Source of the DNA: Prostheceraeus crozeri | Taxonomy: Eukaryota; Platyhelminthes; Polycladida; Euryleptidae | DNA length: 64,000 bases | Reading direction: 5' to 3' | Assembly (NCBI GenBank): GCA_907163375.1 | Contig: CAJQUW010004442.1 | Span: forward strand, 518,750 to 582,749 | In this document: in pieces, positions 18,916 to 31,937 of the stretch | How the letters are laid out: the number at the start of each line of letters is the position of its first letter | How positions within the stretch are numbered: the stretch's first letter is position 1 | Translations under genes and position numbers: made by a program | The notes under the pieces: model-generated | Told to the model about the DNA's origin: nothing | Database searches by the model: none | The model's input: the letters and a program-made list of their open reading frames with translations, nothing else

Positions 18916-19244
18916 AGAGCTGGAACCGATTGTCCGGTTCCAACCCTGATGTAAGTTGCATGATGAACTGATCTGAACTTTGACACCAATTCGAAATGAA
19001 ATATTAATCAAACAAATTACCTCTGATGTCATCTGAAGGTGTACAATGAGGAATATACTAGCTTCTATTCTTTGTTTCGGTATTTTGAAACTTTACTGTC
19101 TATTCACTGGTAGTGGATCCACAAGGAAGAGTGAATGAAAACTGCAGATTATGTGAATTTAAATTTGAAATCTCGCTCATGAAAATATTGTGATGTTTAC
19201 GAATTACATTTTCTTTCAATATGTAGAAACTGACCAATCTGATG
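18916..19244. other. Non-coding host sequence
   Basis: I see no gene or clear repeat between the LINE-1 tail and the pogo-like terminal repeat. It contains a short palindromic GGAACCGATTGTCCGGTTCC (18921-18940). Confidence 0.5.
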
Positions 19245-19867
19245 CAGTCGAGACTCGCTATAACGAACAACATTCGCCTATAACGAACAAAAAAATTGCT
19301 GAGACTCGCATTACCGTTAAGTCCTGAAACTTGCATAGTATGTTAAATAATGCGTTTCAGATAAAAGGTTGTAAAAGGGAATATACTTCAGACCATCTTT
19401 TTCAAAATCCTAGGGAAAGGCCTCTTTAAACTCAAAAATGCAGCCGGAACCCTAGCTGGCAGGCCGGTAGCAGTCAGACCTCTGCACTGCTTTGACCGAT
19501 TTTTATATTATGCCTTAAAATTCTATTTTTGTTCAATAGTTGAGTTGGAAAGAGTCAGGTTTTTAAAGATGTTAATTATTATTTTACTTATGTACAAAAT
19601 TTTTCGATCGCCATCCAGCAATCATCTTCAGGTACAAAAGATTAGAAGTTTAAACTATGAGGAATTTGAAAATGATATTTACAATGAGATGACATGATGA
19701 TTTATAATGATATGATACGAAGGAATGTAGATATGAACAGGTTGTACTGGATTACAGTAGTTTATAGATTATAGTAGATTATAGTTGTACCAGTAGCAAA
19801 AATAAATTGACCTGACAGGATTGATGAATTCTATGTCGGATGATGTAGTGAAGAAATGACAAAGTTA

Positions 19868-20730
19868 TTAGTAAAAAAGGAAATCACGGTAGCTGTCAAG
19901 TTCTGTTCTATTATTTATTGTTGGTCTACATTTGTTAATGATGAATGCTTCACGCAATCTCAAATTTGTGTTGTCATGGGCCAGAATGTCAATATTGATG
20001 TCCGAATGTTGTACTTTGCACGTTTGAATATGTTTAAACACGGAAGATGAAGGGTTTGTGGTATGTTCCTTGAAGCGGGCGTATAGAGGTCGTACGGTAC
20101 AGCCAATATAAAATTTATCACATTTGTTACAGTGGATCTTGTAGATAATGTTTTTTCGGTTGTATAATTCTTTGTTTTTCATTTTACAGTTAGCAAGAGA
20201 GCATAGTTGTGTTGTACTTGTACCTACTTCATTTCGTTTCAGTTGTTGACGAAGTGTTTTACTGCGTCTTGTAAGTCGAACATTAAGTTTGTGTTTTTGG
20301 AAAACGCGTTTTATTCGTGAGTCAGTATTATCTGAGATGTATGGAAAAGGGAAATATAGAACATTTTTATTCGTTCATTGATTGTTGTTTCGCTTTAGTT
20401 TTGTTGATTTTTTGTGATGTTGCATTTTTCTCTCCGAAGAATTTATAATTTGTTCGCTATATCCATTGCTACGTTAAAGATCGTGAAAATCCTTCTTGTG
20501 CTTCATGCGTGTTGGTTCGTATGAGCATCGATCAGAAATTCTCTTCTTTTCGTTAATAATGAAATTAATTTTATTCTTAGTTGGCATGGGATAGAGTGTA
20601 CAAAAATGCTCTTTTTAGCTGCTTTTTTGTAGAATTCAAATCGTGCTTCATTGGATGAAGATATTGTTACTGTAAAATCAAGAAGACTTAAAGATCTTTG
20701 ATTTTTTTGACCTTCTATTTTTGTTGTCAC
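19868..20730 (-). pseudogene. Penelope-like element fragment: RT C-terminus and GIY-YIG endonuclease
   Basis: On the minus strand the order is an RT C-terminal piece (SLSLLDFTVTIS, then ARFEFYKKAAKKSIFVHS), a basic linker, and a GIY-YIG domain (NIIYKIHCNKCDKFYIGCTV, later RFKEHTT and LREAFIINKCRPTINN). This order is diagnostic of Penelope-like retroelements. The frame is broken between the pieces. It is a 5'-truncated copy without the RT catalytic core. Confidence 0.8.
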
Positions 20731-20782
20731 AAAGCAAGTAGTCCTACTACATTTTCAACGAAGCATGCTGAATGCATGCGAC

Positions 20783-20982
20783 TAAGGCCTCAGCCACACT
20801 GCGAGCTTTTCCAGGCGTTTCCGAGCAATGCGTTTTGCAGCAAATATAAAGTCATCATTGCAGCAATTGTGCCACATAACAAGCAAAGCAAAGCAGAGCG
20901 ATTAATAGCTTACAGACATACGTTTGCTCGCGTTTGCTCTAGACGCTCGTGTTTGGTTTGCTTTCAGTGTGGCTGAGGCTTA
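20783..20982. repeat. 200-bp foldback MITE
   Basis: The ends are inverted copies of TAAGGCCTCAGCCACACTG. Imperfect complementarity continues inward (GCGTTTCC..., ...CGCGTTTGCTC). No open frame is present. Confidence 0.75.
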
Positions 20983-21255
20983 CAGTGAACGGAATAGATG
21001 CAACGTGTAGTCTATATACCACGTGTAAGCACACGTGAAGCATGTGTATTCATAGGCTACATGCTGTTTATAAAATCAGCATGTATGTATGCTAATGATT
21101 TTAAAAACCAGAAGCTGCCATCGTGCCGGTCAAAAACTCTGTACAGGCTCCAACTCTTTTCAAAAGCATGTTTAATCCCTTCATCGCTATAACGAACTTA
21201 TCTCTATAACGACCCATTAGCATGGATCACGCGAGGTCCTTTATAGCGAGTCTCG

Positions 21256-23870
21256 CATGTACCATAATTAATAGGAGTTGATGCATCTAAGTATGGGATG
21301 AAATTTGGTGTCTTTCGTACATCAATCATTGCAGTACCATTGCGGATTTTGAGATTACTCGCACCGCTAATACTTTTTCGCACCAGACTATCCGTTAGAA
21401 ACACTAATGTAAAAACGAAAAGAAACGCGTTTCTACAGCAGGCCAACTTACTTCATAAGCTTGCATACAAAGACAACTGCCCGAAAAATGGATATAAATC
21501 CTATTATGAAAGACACATAACTTCACCGTATAAAACTACGTTACGCTATCATTTTTCGGCATGAAGCAGGTTATATCATAGTCACATGAGTCTCAGGAGG
21601 TAATATTGTATCAAATCGCACACTAAACAAATCAAACCGCGAATAAATAAATACGCACCTTAAAAAGCACATTTAAGCATGATTTCAATATACGTGTAAT
21701 GTTCTTGTTAAAACAATTTTAGAAAGTGGGCCTGCATAACTTGAAAGAATTGGCACATACATCAATACCGGAATCAATACAAAACATAACAGCGGATATG
21801 AATTGAGACCACACAGGTATCAATTGATTTTTTTATGAAGAACAACGATTTTAGCAGCGAAATCATATCATTTATTATTTAATTTATCATTCATTATTTT
21901 TTCTTGTTATTGTATAGTCGAAAGTCTTTGGTATATTCAACGAGAGGTTTATTCGATAACAGCTTCAATTCACCACGATTTTATGTTCTAAAAACAGGGT
22001 TATGCATGTGGGGGAACTTCTTTCGAAGGTGGAGGCGTCATAGACTGGTCGCCTCCACCTCTGTCATGTGCAAATGCTTTTTAGTTTCACAACAAAAAAT
22101 GCAGATTGAGCTGAATGTTCGGGTCATTTTGTGACGACTTTTCTAAGAGTCCACCTTTACAACTCGGCTAGTCAACCGAAATTTTAATTCCTATTGAGTA
22201 GGCATTTTTTCGTGTGTAGAGTGAGTTCAGCAGACTTCCGCTTCAGGATGCTTTGTGTGATCTTCTCGGTTTACTTTCGCTTCTTCAAAGTCATCTTCTA
22301 TTTTTGCTTTCAAAATCTAACAAGACCCTTGCTATTTTTTTCTTTTCAACCGGCGCGTCTGCTCCATCATTTTTTCTGCATTTTCTTACAGTCAACTGAC
22401 TTCTCAAGCATCTCCTCTTCTTTCTTTTCTAGCTGAGGGTCGAGATTTTTTATATCCTTTTGTCGGCTTTTTTTCAACTTTCTATTCAGCAAAAAGTTAT
22501 TTCTCTACTTTCAGTCTTTGCTGCTTCTCGAGCGCATTTTCTTCTGCTATCTATTGTCGGAAAGAGCTTAAAACACATGCGCTGTTACAAAGTTCGATCA
22601 AGCTGAGTGATCGGCATATTGGATACAGTCCATCCTGTTACTTAAAAGCAAGATTTAGTCATTGTTTCTGACTGCCATTAGCTGTTATCTGACATTATGA
22701 GCTGTTTCATCAAAGACTGTTTCCTTTCTTCTTTTCCAGCATCATTGACATTCCTGAATTTCCGTTCAGGCTCTGCATTTTCGTGGGAAAAACTAGAAAT
22801 ATTTTCGCAAATCGCATCAAAAGAACGCGCTTTCCGCCCAATGTTCCACGATATCCGAAGTCGAATGCAGGTCCTTGTTGGTGCAATATCGTCTCAACAA
22901 GTCGGCTCGGGAGTCGACTTCATCCACAGATATTTATTCCATATGTGCTTCGCTAACTTAGATTCCCATTTACAACACACGAGTCTTTCTGGCGTCCACA
23001 CGATCAATCACCACGATCGTCCACACGAGCGAGGGATCTTGCTTTTTGAAAAACATGTGTAGTATCCACAGAATTAGATTCATCTGCGTGCGCTTCGGCT
23101 TCCTAGAAAGGAAGAATTGTATGTAACCTTAATATCGAAATGGTACATCACAGAATTAGACAACTTGCTCCTTCTCGAATGGATAATTCGTGTATCGCTT
23201 GTTATTGGAAATGGCAAACAATAGCTGTCAGCAGAGGACACCAGAGCCAGTGAGATATGTGTGCGTGCTGTGATACCACTTCGCACACACCAAAACACAC
23301 ATCGATGCCTGACTTCGATTCAATGTATGCACTATACAGTGAGCAATGCCGAGGAGAGGATGTGAAATCATCAAGCGAACCAATTTTCGTGCGCCTGCTA
23401 ATTTCTTTAATAATGATCGGAAGGGCCAATATTATGGAGAAAACTTGTGCGCAATGATCTGAATTCTTCGAATCTGAAGGAATTTTGGCAATCGAAGCAC
23501 TTTGCTTGAGCTCACATTAATCCGCAAGCGACGCCCGACTTTTTTTCCTATCTCCGTAAGATACTAGGAATTCCTTTTTGCCCACTTAATAGGTTCCTCT
23601 ATGTACCGGCGATTTCGTATTAATCACACTTCTAGCAAACCGAAGCAGATAAACAAAATATTTAATTCTGTGGTAGTATCAGTCTCTATGTGCCCACCAT
23701 ATGTGATTCACCCATGTTAATTGAACCCAGTTGACTCATTATTTATCTTAACTTTCCAACTTTTGGATGGAATCCTATGTGAACGAGTGAAGCGCAGAAG
23801 CCAAGGTTCGAGTAACTCTGCTGATATGGAATGCAACAAATGGATTTGACATCCATTAGTTTGAAACAAA
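21256..23870. other. Non-coding host sequence, no gene recognised
   Basis: Several open frames of 60-120 codons occur on both strands (for example 22697-23062 +), but none shows a recognisable domain, codon pattern or splice context. A pyrimidine-rich stretch (about 22190-22560) explains some of them. I cannot support a gene here. Confidence 0.5.
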
Positions 23871-23876
23871 AGAGAA

Positions 23877-23880
<4 letters not shown>

Positions 23881-23933
<53 letters not shown>
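23881..23933. repeat. (GA)n microsatellite
   Basis: A perfect dinucleotide run of about 53 bp. Confidence 0.97.
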
Positions 23934-23935
<2 letters not shown>

Positions 23936-24182
23936 AGAAAACACATAGAAGAGCTAACGAAAAAAGAAAAGTATCCCCATACGTGCATGTAACTGCTAAA
24001 ACTTTATAGGAGTTCAACTGTGTTGATGGTAGAATACTAACAGAAACATTTGAAATGTTAACGCTATTGAAAATGCGATATGGAAATTAATTGTTTTTTG
24101 ATAAAAACTTAACTGACCTAAATCGTGTGATTATGCAATTTTACAAAAGAATTTATCATTTACGGATAACTACACCAAACTA

Positions 24183-24935
24183 TTGCATATTGGTGAATTT
24201 TGTGTCAGACCAATCGAATTTAATTGCTGGCCTATAAATTTGCAATTAACTATTTTCTCAAGTTATTCACGGTTAATCTCACGAATATTCAAAAACATAC
24301 AAAGTAATATATACCATAAGTCCTATCGCAAAACATGGTGTGTCAGAATATGTAATTTATTTGACAAAATCAAATTCAGAGAAAAACAAAACCTTGGATT
24401 ACCGTGGAAAGTCCAAAAAATGATTAATAATGGTCTGATTGAATTCTTTAGGAAAGACTGGATTGATAATGCCAAACATAGCAATAAATGATTAAATTAT
24501 TTAGAATTGTGCAGATTCCAATGTGAATTAAAGCAATATCTAGTTCTAAGTAACGAAAAATATGAAATCAATTATATCAAAATCAGAACAGGAAATCACA
24601 CACTGGCAGCAGAAATTGATACGCATATAAATCGCAGTACATTTAAAGACTGTGTCTGTAAATTATGTGACCATAATGACAACGAAGATATCTTTCATTT
24701 CATCGTTAAGTGTCCATGCTATAGCAGTGTGAGATATGCTCTGATTCCGCATCTTAAAGATCTTCCACGGACAGACTTCATGAACTCATTAACAAGTGGA
24801 CAGATAAGAATAGTTAGCGGAAACAGGGACATCTATGACTAATATAAGATATAGATATCTAAAGGACGTTCAACTCCCATACCATGTATTGGACTGGAGG
24901 CCAGTGACTTTGGTAGATTTGATTAATGACGGTTG
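24183..24935 (+). pseudogene. LINE 3' fragment with C-terminal zinc knuckle
   Basis: Two pieces in different frames encode the end of a non-LTR reverse transcriptase. They contain KIKFREKQNLGLPWKVQKMI, then YIKIRTGNHTLAAEI and the knuckle CVCKLCDHNDNED followed by FHFIVKCPC (a C-x2-C ... H ... C pattern typical of LINE C-termini). The 3' tail matches an inverted fragment at 42718-42815. It is the same general type as the LINE at 36700-38720. Confidence 0.65.
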
Positions 24936-24967
24936 TTTGTGCACATTTGGATAAAACCGTGAGACAA

Positions 24968-24970
<3 letters not shown>

Positions 24971-25041
<71 letters not shown>
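24971..25041. repeat. (GA)n microsatellite at LINE-2 3' end
   Basis: A dinucleotide run of about 70 bp. On the minus strand it is (CT)n and directly follows the 3' untranslated region of LINE-2, so it may be that element's tail. Confidence 0.95.
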
Positions 25042-25044
<3 letters not shown>

Positions 25045-25269
25045 TGGGAATCAAAATACATGCACATATGAACATTACAGTGACAAGTAATATACCATAA
25101 GTGACGATACACAAACAAACAAAAAGAAAATGCAGTGAAATAGATTGTTAATATTATCCCTGCAATAAGACCTGCACTATATCTAATTATAATTTAACCG
25201 AGTTGTAATTGATTTAAGTACATCGCGGTGAATATTTGAAATTGTCTGTTCCTGCGGTTGGTTCTTGTA
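25042..25269 (-). mobile_element. 3' part of LINE-2, separated by a 6.7-kb insertion
   Basis: On the minus strand, reading enters from the left flank of the 25270-31949 insertion. It continues the LINE-2 frame with KNQPQEQTISNIHRDVLKSI and stops near 25193. A short 3' UTR then runs to the (CT)n run. Joining it across the TA dinucleotide to the RT frame that ends at 31950 restores an uninterrupted C-terminus. This is strong evidence that the two pieces were one element. Confidence 0.8.
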
Positions 25270-25282
25270 CCCGGCTAACAAA

Positions 25283-25590
25283 GTACGTATCTGCTACGTA
25301 GCGGGGGAGTAGCAGAAATGCGTAGCAGAAACCAATTAAAATGGCGGCATAGGCCACGTACCTGCTACGTAGCATGGTGCTACTTGTTGCTACCAATTGA
25401 AACGTTGCCGCTACTCAATTGACCCTATAATGGAACCTACCGCTACGCTGAGGCACCAATTGCTACCGGTATGCTACGTAGCAGAACCTTTTGCTACTCC
25501 TCCTACGTATCTGCTACTGGATGCCACGTACTGCTACGGCGACGCTACGTAGTTGCTACTAATCACTACCAACTGCTACACTGGCGCTAC
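25283..25590. repeat. Left subterminal GCTACGTAGC repeat array
   Basis: Irregular copies of a 10-bp palindrome GCTACGTAGC and half-sites (GCTACTG, GCTACCA) recur every 10-20 bp. They mirror the array at the other end of the same element. Confidence 0.8.
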
Positions 25591-25599
25591 GCTACATTC

Positions 25600-26517
25600 T
25601 AACACTCCCTTTCTTGTTTGTTGTCAAAAGTCCACCTCAATCAATAGGCCTACCGTCCAACTTATCCACAGCTATGAAAATCAGATTGCAATATTCCGGA
25701 ATATCAAAACACAAATCATCAAACAAACGATTTTATTCCAATACGTATGTACACCTTATCAAATGTCTACTCCGGCACTCTCACCCTCTGCGTCTGCCAT
25801 CTCTGCCCTGCTCCGGGACAATCTTCTAGGGGCTTGTTTTAGCCAGTTCCCCACAAGGACCTTGATTCTTGCATTACCATTTTTATAATGGAGTTTTCTC
25901 ATTGCCTCCGAAAAAGGAAGAACAATTCTTCAGAAGAATACTCAACTGCATTTGAGATTATAGCAAAATACAACTTAGTGATAAACAGACACCAGTATAG
26001 TTTGGAATACGTGGCAATTCGTACTACAAAGGAATCAAAAATGTGGTCTCTGATGAGACGCAACGTTTCAAGCTCATCTCTAAGCTTTGCACATCGACTT
26101 TGCTACACTTTCACAAGTTTTCAGCATTTTGTAGTAGATACTTTGTACAATGCAATTAGGACATCTTGTAAGCGTTTTTTTTGAATTTCTGAATTTAGTT
26201 CCTCCCACATTCACCGAAAGAATAATAACTTTGACTTAGCAGATTTCAATCGAGGTCGGACTAACAATATTCAGATAACTACAGAAACATTTTACCATTC
26301 AGCATTTCTTATTAGCTTCTTTTTTCATACTGATTTGCTCCTTCACACCTATTTCTCGGACATAACAATCTTGAATAAACACAACATTTTAATGATTATA
26401 GCAAATACAGTGAAAGCATAGAAATAGTTAATAATTTTTTTGGTCTCTTGTTTTGGTTCCTAGGTTCGCACAGACAGTATAGATAATAGCTATGAAAAAA
26501 TAGAGAGCCTCTACTGA
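25600..26517. other. Non-coding interior of the 6.68-kb element
   Basis: No recognisable gene. A few open frames of about 100 codons (25553-25888, 25888-26184, plus strand) show no domain. Confidence 0.5.
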
Positions 26518-27185
26518 TAGTCCCGGCGCCAGGACGGTTTTTTGCATGGAACGAGACCAAAGATAAGACTTTCACAGAATATTCTAAACCCTATGACTAC
26601 TAAGAAAACGCGCGCCTTCCGAGTTTCAACGTATCCCTTTGATATGCAGACAAGATCAAAGAAAAAGGACATGGTAATTGAAGAAAATTGAAGTTTGGTG
26701 TGTTTGCTCCGACTATGCGAGATATATTAACTCAAGCGCTGTAATTTGTGGCATGATATATTTTCAGGGCATGAATTCATGTAATCATCTACCATTGCCG
26801 ACCAAAACCAAACACATTTGGATTCAACAAGCATCTTAAGTAAACATGAAATTTTGATCAAATTTCAGCTAAAGCCTTAAGTATCTAACAACTCTTGCAA
26901 ATATCGCATATAAAATTTTTTCCTATCACGCGATAGAACGCATAGAAGATATATCATGCCGCAAATAATGTAGCTAGAGTTAATAGATCTCGCATAGTCG
27001 AAGCAAACACATCAAGCAGACATATTGGTCGAAAATTTTCCTTCAATTAACATGTCTTTTTCTTTGATCTTGTCTATAGATCAAAAGAACACGCTAGAAC
27101 TCGGAAGGTGAGCATTTTCGTAGTAGTCATAGGGTATACATCATTCTGTGTCTCGTTCCATGCAGAGGCTTGTTCTGGCGGGACT
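26518..27185. repeat. About 670-bp foldback element
   Basis: The left end TAGTCCCGGCGCCAGG and its inward sequence (GCATGGAACGAGAC..., CCCTATGACTACTA...) are repeated inverted at the right end, finishing CGGGACTA. The imperfect arms are about 240 bp and enclose a spacer of about 180 bp. No open frame is seen. Confidence 0.8.
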
Positions 27186-29024
27186 ATATAAATATATTTC
27201 CATGTTTCCATATTGTATTTGTTGCAATCATTCAAATTTTATTATGGGCATATAACGAAATTTGCATCCAAGATTCTTTTGTCCAAAGTTAGCACCTGTT
27301 AAGATTGAACGGGTGATCTCATACCATTAGATGATTTCAATGAATTTTGTGGCTTTTCAAAATTGTTTTGTAACGATTTTATGTATTGAATAACGCTTTG
27401 AGCGTGTCCGTTAAAAATTGTCATCTTTTAACTGCAATTGTTAGTATAAAGCATATTTTTGTTTTCACACAGGCATACCATGATGTAGTAATTGACCAAT
27501 TAAAACTATCATAGATAATAATCAGATTTTCAATGTGTTGACACAATGTGATCAATAAATTGATAAACACTAATGTCTTCGTTTTCCTTTCATTCAAGTG
27601 TCCGGTGCCAAAGTCAATCAAAATTATGTAACTTATATCGAGAACAACCTCGACCTCGATTAAAATCTAATCGAAGTCACATCACTGATTTTTACCCATT
27701 TTACCAAGTGTGCTCGTCAAAAGGGGGAAACTCGTACAGGAAGCTACACTTGGTCTAAATTTTGAATAGTGTCTGATATCACTGTGCTAAATTTTCGGAA
27801 GAGCTTGATATAGAATCAAGTATGTTGAGTATGTACCATGCGCTCAAAAAGTCTTCCATACTTCATTGCTGATTTATATAAAAATTATGCATCATTGAAG
27901 AGTTGGGATGATAATTAAGTGATTATACACTGACAGTGATATGGATAACAATGAGATTTCTTTCATTAACTCAATTTAAATTGCTGTCACTTTTGAATTT
28001 GTTTTTATGCTACAAATTTATATACAAATGCAACTTATAGGCCCTATATTTTACCATCATTCAGTTACGCCTACTTGTGTTTTGCTTTACGGTATGATGT
28101 TTGACAAAAAGCCATTGTTTACATCTATTTCAATTAACACTAAATCGACATAAAAGAATTAAACAGAAACATTTAAGATTGTTTCAGAATTCAGTAAATT
28201 TTTTAAACCTCAATGAATATGTATCACTTCAATTGATCAACTTCAATTAATCAATTGATGATCTTAATTATTTTTGAAATTGCCTCTAGCTTTCACAGGA
28301 ATAAAATAGATTAAGAGATTTTTGAATCAACGTTTCGAGATTCTTTAACGAGAGAGACAAAAAATCACTAACACATTACAGTCAAACAATACATGAAAAA
28401 CCGAATAAAGGCCCACACTAGGATTGCATGAAATATTTTACTCAATTAAGTTTTAACCGAAGAGCAAATGAAAAGTTTTATCAAGTTATTTCATAATAAA
28501 AAAAGTCATATAAACAATAAAGAATGCCGGCATGCATCTCTAGCTTGCAAGTTATGACAGACATACTACAAAATACTTCATAATTGCAATTGAAGAGAAA
28601 TGAGACAACATTATGAAAACACTATTCAATTGTAGAGTACTTTCATTTAAAATATGGTTGATTGCGGGTCTCATGCATCATCACTTCCTTCGCACACTTG
28701 AAGCCGACTTTATGTATGCCTACCTATCATTGAATAATATTGTAAAATTGTTGAATTATCCAGAAGTAAGGGTGGACAAAGGCTAATATTATACATGAAA
28801 TTCAAGTTACGAAAATTAAGACAGCTAGCCGAAAGCCTTTTCTTACTTACTTATTAGCTCTAGATTTTCCTAGTCCGGAAACAGTCGCCTGATGAACTCG
28901 ATGGTCAAGCACATGTAGATGCTGGTTCGAAGATATTCTCACACGAATTGGTCAACCTGAAATGGCAACATAGCATTTGTGATATGATCGATTATTCGAT
29001 ATTATTGTATGTAAAAATATGTAA
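27186..29024. other. Non-coding sequence, no gene recognised
   Basis: AT-rich sequence inside the 6.68-kb element. I see no domain-bearing frame and no clear repeat. Confidence 0.5.
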
Positions 29025-29300
29025 AACAATTTTTCTTGGCATTGTGCTAAAAACCAGCGGGTCACTCCTTCTTTATATTTTCCTTCATAAAGTAATGTAC
29101 AATAAAATTTGAGTAGGTAAAAACCACGGCGCTTCGTGTCACAGACACATCAAAAAGTGGGTCCTCCCACCTTATTGATGTGTCTGTGACACGAAGCGCC
29201 TTGGCTTTTACTTACTCAAATTTTATTGTACATAACTTTATGAAGGCAAATATAGAGAAGAGTGACGCTTGTTTTTAGCACAATGCCAAGAAAATTGAAT
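29025..29300. repeat. About 275-bp near-perfect foldback MITE
   Basis: The arms are nearly complementary over about 120 bp. They start TTCTTGGCATTGTGCTAAAA and continue to GGCGCTTCGTGTCACAGACA, and meet around GTGGGTCCTCCCAC (29158-29171). Confidence 0.88.
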
Positions 29301-29757
29301 TGCCTCTTGTTCCTAGCCTTCAACATGCAAAACACTAATTTTTATGTCTTAAAATTAATTATGAGCATTGCTGCATGCATATAATTATGCCTGAATGCAA
29401 ATACATGTAAAACTGATATAGGTCAATCATATAGCCTATTGACAAATGTAAAATAGCATATCAATTGTCAGTTTATTTGTCAATATCACGATATATAGTA
29501 GAGAATGCAATGGGCTTAACCATCAGTATTTTATAGGCCTATCCCTATATGAAAAGAAACTTAATCATTTCAAAAATTCCACTTTATCACTGATTTTGGT
29601 TTATAGTGCAAAGCCACTGCATCACAACTTTTCACATTAGTAATGCACTAGACAATGCGTTTTCCCAATTCTTGATGACAGAACTGAATTACAAAAGAAG
29701 AAATTCATACTACACCTAAATTAATCATTCTATGTGGTTTGGCCCTAGACTGCTGTA

Positions 29758-30038
29758 GTTTTCGGAAAAGTCAAGTTGATTTAATTTACATCAGCCAGAT
29801 ATTTCAAAAGTTCAGAGCTATTATCTTCAGGAGCAAAGGATTACGAGAATGGTAGTGATTCAAAATGATAGTGTTAATGCGTGATTTATGATTTCTTTGT
29901 GTATTCTGAATAACTATCATAGCAAATATTCTTGTATAGTATAGCCTACATATCTTCTGCTCCTGAAGAGGATAGCAGTGAGCCATTAAAATATATCGAG
30001 CTGATTCAAATTAGATCAACTTGAATTTTCCGATAGCC
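29758..30038. repeat. About 280-bp foldback MITE
   Basis: The outer arms TCGGAAAAGTCAAGTTGAT and ATCAACTTGAATTTTCCGA are inverted. Inner arms with TATCTTCAGGAGCA and TGCTCCTGAAGAGGATA are also inverted. A 100-bp unpaired centre remains. Confidence 0.75.
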
Positions 30039-31330
30039 ACAATAATTCTAGTGTTTCGATTGTTTATAGCGTCTGAATGAATTCTGTTGTACACCACTTA
30101 TATACATAAAGCTCTTATTTCATTTAATTACATATTAAAATAGGAATTTGCATGCTGATACTTACATGTTGCGACGAAAGTAATCGACACAGAAATATGA
30201 GAAGCATTGAGATCGAAACACGCAGTTGGAAAATAGCGACAAGTCATATTGTCTATGGAGATCAAATATGTTTTGATTGCTTCATTCACAAGAAGTTCTG
30301 CTCTGCTGATTTCGATTTTCACTGGATAAATATATCAATTTTCGTACATGTAAATCTATCGCGGATGAAAAGTTGCTTTCGTTCGAGGAATTCTTCACCA
30401 CGGCGAAGGTTGTATTATTTAATTCATGTGTCACTCAATCTGATATTGTGCCCGATGAAAAAGACAACACTGAGAAGTGATCTCTGTACACGGATGAAGG
30501 ATATAGCAGCAATGGCGTACGTTGTTAAAGTCCACACTGCTATATTTGACGTAACATCATCATTACTCAGCTTCGAGATGCCATGAATTTAATGCCCGCT
30601 GCACGCTTGTCTATGGCTGCACGCGAGATGCGTCAGCGCATCATCGATCCACCTGTTTCTGTAGCTGTCGGCAGGCGAAACCGGACAAAGACGAATGCGG
30701 CCGAAGGATGGATAGCGATGGAATGTGTCTGCTAATGCGAGAAGGGCGGGGAGATTGCGCAACGGAACTTGACTGTGGTAAAGCTTTCAAAATCACATCA
30801 CTTCTGCAGATTCAGATGCATAGCATGCTGCTAAAAGCAAACTGAATTTACTATATAATTGGTTACTAGGTTGTCATACAAGGTGTCATCGTCAGAAAAT
30901 TAGAGCGGAGAGAAAAAAACTTAAAAGTTTTCTTTAACTTTAAAAGCTTTTTAAACTTAAGACTTAAAAACTAGCGAGCACTCAAAAGATCATTTCATTT
31001 GAAGACACAATTGTGAAATGCGGATTTCAATCTTGTGAGATGGTGTGACAGTTTTTCCTATGCATAAAGATACTGTCGCGTGAAAGAGACTATAGCAATA
31101 ATGTTTTTGATGCATCAAATATATCTAAATGCATAGATAGGAATGAGAAGAGCGACGGGATCGAACAAGGAGAAAAGGAGAGAGAAATATGAAGAAGATG
31201 AAGTGGAAAACAACAGAGAATAGAAAGAGAGAAAGGAAAGGAGAAAATGAGAGAGATATGAGGAGATACGAAGGAAAAGAAGTGGAATAGCAAGTGAACA
31301 AGTTGATGAAAAAGAAGAAGAGAGCGATAG
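30039..31330. other. Non-coding sequence, no gene recognised
   Basis: One 144-codon plus-strand frame (30152-30586) has no family, and I do not call it a gene. From 31140 the sequence becomes purine-rich and low complexity, which explains several long pyrimidine-encoded frames on the other strand. Confidence 0.5.
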
Positions 31331-31480
31331 ATGGATGAAAGAGGATGGAGAGAGGAGCAAGAAAAGAGAGAGATGGATGAAAGAGGATGGAGAGAGGAGC
31401 AAGAAAAGAGAGAGATGGATGAAAGAGGATGGAGAGAGGAGGAAGCAGAAAAAAGAGAGGAGGAAGAGGAAAAGAGAAAT
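31331..31480. repeat. 42-bp purine minisatellite
   Basis: Three near-identical copies of a 42-bp unit beginning ATGGATGAAAGAGGATGG (starts near 31331, 31373 and 31415), followed by degenerate GA-rich sequence. Confidence 0.9.
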
Positions 31481-31507
31481 CGATGGGAGGTTTATTATTT
31501 TTTTTAC

Positions 31508-31937
31508 TGCTACGTAAACACAACGCATGTGTGCTACGTAGAAGCAACCGAGCAGCTACCAACTGCTACGTATCCACAACGTTTATCTGCTACGTGGTGG
31601 CAACCGAGCAGCTACCAACTGCTACGTATCCACAACGTTTATCTGCTACGTGGTGGCAACCGAGCAGCTACCGACTGCTACGTATCCTCAACGTTTATTT
31701 GCTACGTGGAATCAACCGAGCAGCTACCAACTGCTACGTATCCACGACGCATTTGCTACGTAGAAGCAACCGAGCAGCAACGCTCATATAGGCAAAACGT
31801 CAAAAGCGCTGAAAATATGCTGTAAGTGTAGGATAAGTATCATAAGCTACGTGGCTGCTGCGTACTGCCACCAACCAACTTGCTACGCTACCCTTTGGAA
31901 CGTTTGGCACCGACTGCTACGTATCAGCTACGTAGGA
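31508..31937. repeat. Right subterminal array, about 57-bp unit with GCTACGTA cores
   Basis: About five copies of a unit containing GCAACCGAGCAGCTACCAAC and GCTACGTATCCACAACGTTT, then irregular GCTACGTAGC motifs up to the terminal repeat. Confidence 0.88.

Larger units (their letters stand above)
19245..21255. mobile_element. Pogo/Tigger-like non-autonomous TIR element (nested)
   Basis: The left end reads CAGTCGAGACTCGCTATAAC followed by GAACAA, then a second TATAACGAACAA. The right end contains the inverted GCTATAACGAAC and TATAGCGAGTCTCGCATG (about 21185-21255). These ends resemble pogo-type Tc1/mariner inverted repeats. No transposase is recognised. A Penelope fragment and a small foldback element lie inside. 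The exact right border and the TA duplication are not certain. Confidence 0.5.

Noticed and set aside
22194-23062. Plus-strand frames of 80-121 codons as host exons
   Set aside because: There is no recognisable domain, no convincing splice signals and pyrimidine-biased composition.
23717-23988. Minus-strand frames full of Ser-Leu repeats
   Set aside because: They are translations of the (GA)n microsatellite, not protein genes.
24870-25118. Minus-strand frames with long Ser-Leu runs
   Set aside because: Again a (GA)n run read as protein.
30152-30586. A 144-codon plus-strand frame as a gene
   Set aside because: It shows no family and sits inside a transposon full of foldback repeats. It could be chance.
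31090-31562. Three overlapping minus-strand frames rich in Phe, Leu, Ser
   Set aside because: They are produced by purine-rich low-complexity DNA and a 42-bp minisatellite; there is no domain.
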